Part shown: in pieces, positions 58,564 to 64,000 of the stretch | Layout: each line of letters begins with the position of its first letter | Position numbering within the stretch: the stretch's first letter is position 1 | Assembly: GCF_900116415.1 (NCBI RefSeq) | Contig: NZ_FPAP01000002.1 | Location: forward strand, 558,001 to 622,000 | Length of the DNA: 64,000 bases | Reading direction: 5' to 3' | DNA from: Chryseobacterium formosense | Lineage (GTDB): Bacteria; Bacteroidota; Bacteroidia; Flavobacteriales; Weeksellaceae | Translations under genes and position numbers: made by a program | Notes under the pieces: generated by a model | Databases searched by the model: none | What the model saw: only the letters and a program-made list of their open reading frames with translations | What the model was told of the DNA's origin: nothing

Positions 58564-60108
58564 ATGAAAAAGAAACTTTCTTTTTTCCTTTTTCTTTTAA
58601 CAATAGGGATTGCGAATGCGCAGGTTGAAGAAAAAAAACTGGATGAATTAATTCAGAATACCTTAAAAACTTTCGACGTTCCCGGAATCTCGGTTGGTGT
58701 TATTAAAGACGGAAAAATAATTTATTCTAAAGGTTTTGGGGTGCGTTCTTTGACAACGAAACAACCGATGGATGATACCACTTTGGTAGGTATTGCTTCC
58801 AACTCAAAAGGGTTTACCTGTACTGCTTTAGCGATTTTGGCGGATGAAGGTAAATTAAACTGGGATGATAAAGTTTCAAAATATATCCCTGAATTTCAAA
58901 TGTATGATCCTTATGTTTCTCAAAATGTGACCATCAAAGATTTGGTAACCCACAGAGCGGGATTAGGACTCGGACAAGGAGATTTGATGTTTTTTCCTGA
59001 AGGTGGAAATTTAACGGTAAAAGATATTGTTCATAATGTAAGATATTTAAAACCTGAAAATCCGTTCAGAACGACATTGGATTATAACAACATCATGTTT
59101 ATTGTTGCAGGAGAAGTGATTACCAGAATTTCAGGATTAAGCTGGGCAGATTTTATTGAGCAGAGAATTATGAAGCCGGTCGGAATGACTTCAAGTTTCG
59201 GGAGTTATAACAGAGCAAAAGCTATTTCGAATAAAATCGATGCACACGCGCCGGTTGACGGAAAAGCAATTGCCGTTCCCCACGACTGGAACGAAACAGG
59301 AAATGCAGCAGGCGGAATTATGAGCAACATTAAAGACATGACCACTTGGGCAGAATGTCTTCTGAATAATTTTACAACAAAAGACGGAAAGAAATTGGTT
59401 TCGGATAAAAATATTCAGCAGCTTTGGAGTTTACAGATTCCGGACGGTGTGGCAATGAAAAATCCTTATGACACAAGTTTTTACGGATACGGTTTGGGTT
59501 GGTTTTTAAGTGATGTAAAAGGACATAAGCAGATTCAGCACACTGGTGGATTGATTGGAACGGTAACTCAGTTTACCTTAATTCCTGATATGAAATTAGG
59601 GATTGTGGTTTTAACGAATCAACAGTCCGGAGCAGCTTTCAGTACGATTACCAATACAGTAAAAGATTCTTATTTAGGAGTTGCCGACAGAAACTGGCTA
59701 AAAACTTATGGTGACAGAATGCAGAAAGTTGAAGCGGATTACAACAAGCAAAAGAAAGAAGCTTTTGCAAAATCTGAGGCTTTTAAAAAAGAAAAAAATC
59801 TGCAGCCAAAACCAGAACAGTTTGTCGGAAAATACAATGATCAATGGTTCGGAGATGTTGAAGTGATTCAACAAGGAAATACGTACAGAATTTCTTGTAA
59901 AAATTCGCCAAGACTGAAGGGGAAGCTTCTTCCTTTTTCAAACAATACTTTCATTATTAAATGGGATGATAGAAGTTACGATGCCAATGCATATCTTACT
60001 TTTAGCTATGATGAAAACGGAAAAGCAGAATCTGCAAAAATGAAAGCGATTTCTGATGTGACAGATTTCAGCTTCGATTTTGATGATTTGGATTTGAGGA
60101 GGAAATAA
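58564..60108 (+). CDS. Secreted serine hydrolase, class C beta-lactamase-related
   Basis: 514 residues with a signal peptide (SFFLFLLTIGIANAQ). Beta-lactamase fold: active-site SxxK at Ser79-Lys82 (IASNSKGFT), Tyr motif LDYNNIMF at about residue 177, and the KTG-equivalent HTGGLIG. A C-terminal beta domain (about 410-510, PEQFVGKYNDQWFGDVEVI) is the DUF3471-type accessory module. Such proteins are usually esterases or D-aminopeptidases rather than true beta-lactamases. Single gene. Confidence 0.88.
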   Translation: MKKKLSFFLFLLTIGIANAQVEEKKLDELIQNTLKTFDVPGISVGVIKDGKIIYSKGFGVRSLTTKQPMDDTTLVGIASNSKGFTCTALAILADEGKLNWDDKVSKYIPEFQMYDPYVSQNVTIKDLVTHRAGLGLGQGDLMFFPEGGNLTVKDIVHNVRYLKPENPFRTTLDYNNIMFIVAGEVITRISGLSWADFIEQRIMKPVGMTSSFGSYNRAKAISNKIDAHAPVDGKAIAVPHDWNETGNAAGGIMSNIKDMTTWAECLLNNFTTKDGKKLVSDKNIQQLWSLQIPDGVAMKNPYDTSFYGYGLGWFLSDVKGHKQIQHTGGLIGTVTQFTLIPDMKLGIVVLTNQQSGAAFSTITNTVKDSYLGVADRNWLKTYGDRMQKVEADYNKQKKEAFAKSEAFKKEKNLQPKPEQFVGKYNDQWFGDVEVIQQGNTYRISCKNSPRLKGKLLPFSNNTFIIKWDDRSYDANAYLTFSYDENGKAESAKMKAISDVTDFSFDFDDLDLRRK

Positions 60109-60122
60109 TTTTTTTTAAATAT

Positions 60123-60194
60123 TTATTCAAATAGGGACGGGCTTTAGCCCGTCTTTTCTTTGTAATGCGAATTGGCTTTAGCCAAAACTTAAAA
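60123..60194. repeat. Double-hairpin dispersed repeat, copy 3, after the serine hydrolase
   Basis: ATTCAAATAGGGACGGGC-TTTA-GCCCGTCTTTTC (first hairpin, stem GACGGGC) then AATTGGCTTTAGCCAAAACT (second hairpin, stem TTGGC). Fullest copy of the unit also present at 4489 and 36863. The first hairpin with its T-run is a likely terminator. Confidence 0.7.
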
Positions 60195-60209
60195 TTTAAA
60201 AATATTTAA

Positions 60210-60263
60210 CCACCCCGTCAAAAATTCTTACGAATTTTCGCCACCCCTCCAGAGGAGGGGAAT
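60210..60263. repeat. CCACCCCGTC element with two small hairpins
   Basis: AAAATTC-tac-GAATTTT type stem (60221-60238) and CCCCTCC-aga-GGAGGGG (60244-60260). The GC-rich second stem stands out. It sits just beyond the end of the minus-strand sixA gene and may terminate it. Confidence 0.6.
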
Positions 60264-60270
60264 CTTAACG

Positions 60271-60753
60271 TCAAACTTTTATTTTCGCAGGCTCATAGAA
60301 GAAAAGCAATTTTTTATTGGCTCCGTCAAACTGCGACCATGAGTCACATTCAATCTGAAAACCGGCAACACCACAGGTAGGGAAATGGAAAATATCCTCA
60401 GAAATTGAATTGGCAAAGTTGGAGATTCCGTTGTTGTGAGAAAAAAACGCAACAGAATTCAGTTCGTCATTTAAATCATAAATAACCGACTGAAAATTAT
60501 TTTCAGAAGGATTGTACAGTTTTTCGTCTGTTCCAAATTTCAGATGATAGGTCTGATTGAAAATTTTACAGGTATTCAAAGCCCTTACAGCGGGGCTCGA
60601 AACAAGATAATCAATCGCGATATTATGGTTTTTAAGAAATTTAGACATTTTTAAAGCATCCTGTAAGCCGGTATCTGCTAATGGTCTTTCAAAGTCGCTG
60701 GTTTCTTCGGGCCAGTCACTTTTTGCATGTCTTACGAGAATCAATTGCTTCAT
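60271..60753 (-). CDS. SixA-type histidine phosphatase
   Basis: 160 residues. Phosphoglycerate-mutase-like (histidine phosphatase) fold: LVRHAKSDWPEETSDFERPL at the N-terminus with the phospho-accepting RHA, ERPLADTGLQDALKMSKFL, VSSPAVRALNTCKIF, and the second His in AFFSHNNGISNFAN. Small size and the RHAKS start match SixA, which removes phosphate from His on two-component phosphorelays. Other phosphoester substrates remain possible. Confidence 0.88.
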   Translation of the reverse strand: MKQLILVRHAKSDWPEETSDFERPLADTGLQDALKMSKFLKNHNIAIDYLVSSPAVRALNTCKIFNQTYHLKFGTDEKLYNPSENNFQSVIYDLNDELNSVAFFSHNNGISNFANSISEDIFHFPTCGVAGFQIECDSWSQFDGANKKLLFFYEPAKIKV

Positions 60754-60852
60754 AGTCTTTGGTTTAGGTAATATAAAATTATAAAAAAATTAATGTAAAA
60801 AACTATGATTTATAAAAAAAACTGTGTTAGGAATATAATGGCTAAAATTTCT

Positions 60853-60860
60853 TAAATTTG
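60853..60860 (+). promoter_or_regulatory. -7 box TAAATTTG of ruvX-def
   Basis: TAnnTTTG match ending only 7 nt before the ruvX ATG, so the mRNA is predicted to start at or next to the start codon. Confidence 0.6.
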
Positions 60861-60867
60861 CAGACTT

Positions 60868-61284
60868 ATGGGACAGATCATTGCAATAGACTATGGAAAG
60901 GCGCGTTGTGGTATCGCTGCAACCGATGATATGCAGATTATTGCAAGCGGTCTTGATACTGTGGAAACCCACTTTCTGATTGATTTTTTGAAAAAATATT
61001 TCAGTTTAAATAAGGTAGATGCAGTTGTTGTAGGTCTTCCTACGGATTTAAAAGGTAATATTTCGGAAGTGGAAACCGATATTTTAGGTTTTATAGAAAA
61101 CTTTAAAAAAGAATTTCCGCAGGTTGAAGTTCATCGTTTTGATGAGAGATTTACCTCAAAAATGGCTTCATTTTTTATTTCCCAAAGCGGAAAAAGTAAA
61201 AAACAAAGACAACAGAAAGGATTAATAGATAAAGTAAGTGCAACCATCATATTGCAGAATTTTTTAGAACAAAGAACAAGATGA
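60868..61284 (+). CDS. ruvX: Putative pre-16S rRNA nuclease / Holliday junction resolvase RuvX (YqgF)
   Basis: 138 residues. RNase H-like YqgF fold: MGQIIAIDYGKARCGIA, AVVVGLPTDLKGNIS, VHRFDERFTSKMA, and late DKVSATIILQNFLE. In E. coli YqgF trims 16S rRNA ends. The stop overlaps the def start by 4 bp, so the two are translationally coupled. Confidence 0.92.
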   Translation: MGQIIAIDYGKARCGIAATDDMQIIASGLDTVETHFLIDFLKKYFSLNKVDAVVVGLPTDLKGNISEVETDILGFIENFKKEFPQVEVHRFDERFTSKMASFFISQSGKSKKQRQQKGLIDKVSATIILQNFLEQRTR

Positions 61285-61853
61285 TTTTACCAATTAGAGC
61301 TTTTGGAGATCCTGTTTTAAGAAAAACGGGAAAAGATATAGACAAAAATTATCCGGATCTGCAGGAACTGATCGATAATATGTTTGAAACCATGTACAGC
61401 GCAAACGGTATTGGTTTGGCTGCACCACAGATTGGTCTGGATATCAGATTGTTTATCGTAGATGTGACGCCTTTAGCGGAGGATGAGGATTATGAGGATA
61501 TTGCTGAAGAACTGAAGGACTTTAAAAAAGTTTTTATCAATGCAAAAATTCTTGAAGAATCTGGTGAAGAATGGAAATTTAATGAAGGATGTCTCTCAAT
61601 TCCTGATGTAAGAGAAGATGTGAAAAGGAAGAGTACAATTCTTATTGAATATTACGACGAAAATTTTGTAAAGCATACAGAAACTTTTTCCGATATTAGA
61701 GCCCGCGTAATTCAGCATGAGTATGATCATATTGAAGGAACACTTTTTACCGATCATTTAAGTGCGCTGAAGAAAAAGTTGGTGAAAGGAAAACTCACAA
61801 AAATCACTCAGGGAGATGTTTCAATAGGTTATAAAATGAGATTTCCAAAATAA
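61281..61853 (+). CDS. def: Peptide deformylase
   Basis: 190 residues. All three motifs: GIGLAAPQIGLD, EGCLSIPDV, and QHEYDHIEGTLF (HExxH with Fe/Zn). It removes the formyl group from nascent proteins. Slightly longer than E. coli Def owing to an acidic insert (PLAEDEDYEDIAEELKDF) common in Bacteroidota. Operon with ruvX. Confidence 0.95.
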   Translation: MILPIRAFGDPVLRKTGKDIDKNYPDLQELIDNMFETMYSANGIGLAAPQIGLDIRLFIVDVTPLAEDEDYEDIAEELKDFKKVFINAKILEESGEEWKFNEGCLSIPDVREDVKRKSTILIEYYDENFVKHTETFSDIRARVIQHEYDHIEGTLFTDHLSALKKKLVKGKLTKITQGDVSIGYKMRFPK

Positions 61854-61920
61854 TTTAAACTAAGAAATATATTATTATAAAGAGCGTTATAGCTTTTACT
61901 AAAATTAAAAAAATAAAATT

Positions 61921-62478
61921 ATGCTGTTAGAAAAAATAATTTCGATTTCTGGTAAGCCGGGTCTTTACAAGTTGGTTTCGCAATTGAAAAACGGATTCAT
62001 TATCGAGGACGTAACTACTAAAAAGAAGGTGAGCATCGGGAATTCAAGCCAGGTAAGTCTTTTGGATAATATCGCCATGTTTACTTTTGATAAAGAAGTT
62101 CCTTTGTTTGAAGTATTCGAAAACATTGCTAAAAACCACGATTATAAAGAAGCGCTTTCTCACAAATCTTCAGAAGATGAGTTGAAAGAATTTATGGGTG
62201 CATCTCTTCCAAATTATGATACTGAAAGAGTATATAATTCTGACATCAAAAAATTAGCTCAATGGTATAACATTCTTCACAAAGCAGGCTACATCACTCC
62301 TGAAAGTTTTGTAAAAGCAGAACCTGAAACTGTTGACGGAGAAGCTACAGAAGAGGTAAGCATTGAAAAAGAAGCTCCAAAAAAAGCTCCAAAAGCTGAA
62401 AAACCTGCAGCTCCAAAAGTAAAAGCAAGTACAGGAGCAAAAGCTGCTACAAAAAGTACACACAGAAAAATGGGATAA
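61921..62478 (+). CDS. DUF5606-family protein
   Basis: 185 residues. N-terminal domain (MLLEKIISISGKPGLYKLVS, GNSSQVSLLDNIAMFTF) and second part (LPNYDTERVYNSDIKKLAQW) match DUF5606 of Bacteroidota. The C-terminal 60 residues are Ala/Lys/Pro-rich and resemble a histone-H1-like tail (KAPKAEKPAAPKVKAS), suggesting nucleic acid contact. Role unknown. It normally sits between def and mazG, as here. Confidence 0.82.
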   Translation: MLLEKIISISGKPGLYKLVSQLKNGFIIEDVTTKKKVSIGNSSQVSLLDNIAMFTFDKEVPLFEVFENIAKNHDYKEALSHKSSEDELKEFMGASLPNYDTERVYNSDIKKLAQWYNILHKAGYITPESFVKAEPETVDGEATEEVSIEKEAPKKAPKAEKPAAPKVKASTGAKAATKSTHRKMG

Positions 62479-62497
62479 TATATCCTGAATATTATAT

Positions 62498-62528
62498 AAA
62501 AACCTTGTCAGAAATGATGAGGTTTTTT
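62498..62528 (+). terminator. Terminator of the DUF5606 gene
   Basis: AAAAACCTTGTCA (62498-62510) pairs with TGATGAGGTTTTT (62515-62527), two wobble pairs, loop GAAA, T-run. Confidence 0.85.
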
Positions 62529-62564
62529 GTTTCAAGACAAAATAACAATACAGAAGATTTGCCG

Positions 62565-62572
62565 TAAATTTG
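62565..62572 (+). promoter_or_regulatory. -7 box TAAATTTG of mazG
   Basis: TAnnTTTG match 38 nt before the ATG at 62611. Confidence 0.5.
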
Positions 62573-62610
62573 TACTTCTTAACCTAAACCTTAATCTCAA
62601 CCTCAATTAG

Positions 62611-63384
62611 ATGAATACCAAACAGGAAAAACTCGAAGCTTTCGGAAGACTTTTAGATATTATGGATGATCTTCGTGAAAAATGTCCATGGGATCAGAAG
62701 CAGACTCTTCAAACGTTACGTCATTTAACGTTAGAAGAAACCTACGAGCTTTCTGATGCGCTTTTACAGGAAGATTTAACGGAAATTAAAAAAGAATTGG
62801 GAGATGTTTTGCTTCATTTGGTTTTCTATGCTAAAATTGGTTCCGAAAAAGGCAGTTTTGATATTGCTGATGTCATTAATTCTTTGAATGAAAAACTGAT
62901 TTTCCGTCATCCTCATATTTATGGAGATGTTGAAGTGAAAGATGATGAAGAAGTAAAGCAGAACTGGGAAAAATTGAAACTAAAAGAAGGCAACAAATCT
63001 ATTTTGGGTGGTGTTCCTAAAGGTTTGCCGAGTTTGGTAAAAGCATACCGAATTCAGGATAAGGTAAAAGGAATTGGTTTTGAATTTCACGACGCTGAAG
63101 ATGCGTGGAAAAAAGTAGACGAAGAAATTCAGGAGTTTCATGCGGAGACCGATTTAGACAAAAAAGAGCAGGAGTTAGGCGATGTGTTTTTCTCACTAAT
63201 CAATTATGCCCGAATTTCAGGGATAAATCCTGATTCAGCATTAGAAAGAACAAATTTAAAGTTCATTTCAAGATTCCAGAAAATGGAACAGCTTACAGCT
63301 GAAGCAGATTTAAAATTAGCCGATATGACTTTAGAGGAAATGGATCTGTTTTGGGAAAAAGCAAAGCTTCAAGATAAAAATTAA
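62611..63384 (+). CDS. mazG: Nucleoside triphosphate pyrophosphohydrolase MazG
   Basis: 257 residues with the two tandem MazG domains. The first has CPWDQKQTLQTLRHLTLEET and ELGDVLLHLVFYAKI; the second has VKGIGFEFHDAEDAWKKVDE and EQELGDVFFSLINYARI. The EExxE...ExxD metal motifs are in place. It hydrolyses non-canonical NTPs to NMP plus pyrophosphate. Its stop overlaps the next start by one base. Confidence 0.94.
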   Translation: MNTKQEKLEAFGRLLDIMDDLREKCPWDQKQTLQTLRHLTLEETYELSDALLQEDLTEIKKELGDVLLHLVFYAKIGSEKGSFDIADVINSLNEKLIFRHPHIYGDVEVKDDEEVKQNWEKLKLKEGNKSILGGVPKGLPSLVKAYRIQDKVKGIGFEFHDAEDAWKKVDEEIQEFHAETDLDKKEQELGDVFFSLINYARISGINPDSALERTNLKFISRFQKMEQLTAEADLKLADMTLEEMDLFWEKAKLQDKN

Positions 63385-64000
63385 TGAAAGTAAATCATCC
63401 TGTGCAAAACAGATTTCAGTACATCATTGAAATCAAAAAGACAGAAAGGAAATGGCATTTTCCTTTACTGGCGGCTTTGTGCATCGGGACGCCATTGCTT
63501 TTGGGTTGGCTTATAGAAAAACCTGACTTTGGAAGCTTCTCAAGTTTGGGAGCATTAACGATTCTTTACTTCACGCAGGCTCCGATCAGTCAAAGAATGA
63601 TTCATCTTGCGGTTTGTTCCTTTGGAATGATTTTCTCATTTGCGGTGAGTTTATGTTTGGGATTTAATATCTATTCTGCCGCCTTTGCCTTAGGAATTGT
63701 GGCTTTTCTCTCACATTTTATAACAAATTATTACAAAATTCCACCTCCCGGAAATTTCTTTTTCATTATGGTTGCGGCAATGGCGAGTAATTTTCAGTTT
63801 AATATCGAATTGATTCCTACAAGGATCGGTCTTTTTGCGATGGGCGCCATTCTTTCCTGTTCATTTGCATTTATTTATTCTGTTTTTGTCGAGAAATCTG
63901 CGGTCATCAATCTTCCCAGAAGAACATTCAGGAAAAGACGATATACAAAGTTCGTAGAAAGTGGGATAATCGCTGTTTTTATGATCTTAACTTTGATCAT
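63384..64000 (+). CDS. FUSC-family membrane protein (partial, runs off window)
   Basis: 205 codons are visible from ATG 63384; no stop before the edge. The N-terminus is soluble (MKVNHPVQNRFQYIIEIKKT), followed by at least five hydrophobic helices, e.g. FPLLAALCIGTPLLLGWLI, FSSLGALTILYFTQAPIS, and IYSAAFALGIVAFLSHFI. GSFSSLGALTILYF resembles the start of the FUSC/YccS domain (fusaric acid resistance-like, aromatic acid efflux). The longer C-terminal part is missing, so the family call is moderate. Likely coupled to mazG. Confidence 0.7.
   Translation, partial: MKVNHPVQNRFQYIIEIKKTERKWHFPLLAALCIGTPLLLGWLIEKPDFGSFSSLGALTILYFTQAPISQRMIHLAVCSFGMIFSFAVSLCLGFNIYSAAFALGIVAFLSHFITNYYKIPPPGNFFFIMVAAMASNFQFNIELIPTRIGLFAMGAILSCSFAFIYSVFVEKSAVINLPRRTFRKRRYTKFVESGIIAVFMILTLI

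Noticed and set aside
58564..60108. True antibiotic-resistance beta-lactamase
   Set aside because: It has SxxK, Tyr and HTGG but also a DUF3471-like C-terminal domain and a length over 500, which is typical of related esterases or peptidases.
1..64000. tRNA, rRNA, integrase, transposase and phage genes
   Set aside because: I looked through all intergenic gaps and the reading frames and found none that I can support.

Overview
This window is a stretch of ordinary chromosome from a member of the Bacteroidota, most likely class Flavobacteriia and close to Chryseobacterium (Weeksellaceae). The signs are low GC content, a type IX secretion (T9SS) sorting-domain protein and a PorP/SprF protein, a GH92 mannosidase, DUF4292, DUF5606 and DUF3822 proteins, and more than twenty promoters with the Bacteroidota -7 box TAnnTTTG placed just upstream of start codons. 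The genus is inferred from remembered protein resemblance and gene order. I see no rRNA, tRNA, CRISPR array, prophage or insertion sequence.

Layout. 1-3 kb: end of a surface-polysaccharide/lipoprotein cluster (DUF4292 lipoprotein, sugar nucleotidyltransferase, flippase), divergent from dihydroorotase. 4.7-10.8 kb: azoreductase/HxlR divergent pair, AraC regulator, aldo/keto reductase and a secreted GH92 mannosidase. 11-20.5 kb: two paralogous OmpR-type two-component systems, each divergent from an envelope gene (a DUF1573 protein and an outer-membrane beta-barrel receptor), with a short-chain dehydrogenase and a secreted phosphodiesterase-like protein between them. 20.6-27 kb: FKBP lipoprotein, a four-gene operon with a LuxR-type two-component system, and ClpB. 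27-36 kb: TetR and LLM oxidoreductase, then sbcC/sbcD with a previously uncalled 53-residue ORF in front, a secreted unknown, a VF530 protein and an FKBP/SlyD isomerase. 36-45.4 kb: YchJ, M3 peptidase, GIN-domain lipoprotein, Kef antiporter with its ancillary reductase, and a LemA-TPM-TPM operon ending in an NTF2-fold immunity-like lipoprotein. 45.5-64 kb: mainly housekeeping genes (folA, coaD, ddl, rluA-like, hemW, murI, rsmD, ruvX, def, mazG), a T9SS cargo protein, a free-standing S23 four-helix gene bracketed by inverted repeats, PorP/SprF, a serine hydrolase and the start of a FUSC-family gene.

The most notable signals lie between genes. (1) The two OmpR-type systems share TTAAC direct repeats phased at about 11 bp, each about 20 bp upstream of the -7 box of the neighbouring envelope gene; this looks like a common regulon signal. 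(2) Three GTTAGT repeats with an exact 18-bp period sit on the overlapping azoR/hxlR promoters. (3) At least seven families of dispersed, mostly palindromic, non-coding repeats fill the larger intergenic gaps, including one family that appears to keep its flanks while its central hairpin varies. (4) The S23 four-helix gene looks like a discrete insert of about 420 bp.

Start codons were moved from the longest ORF wherever a promoter box, signal peptide or family length pointed to a later start. All functional calls are by motif and family recognition; nothing was searched.
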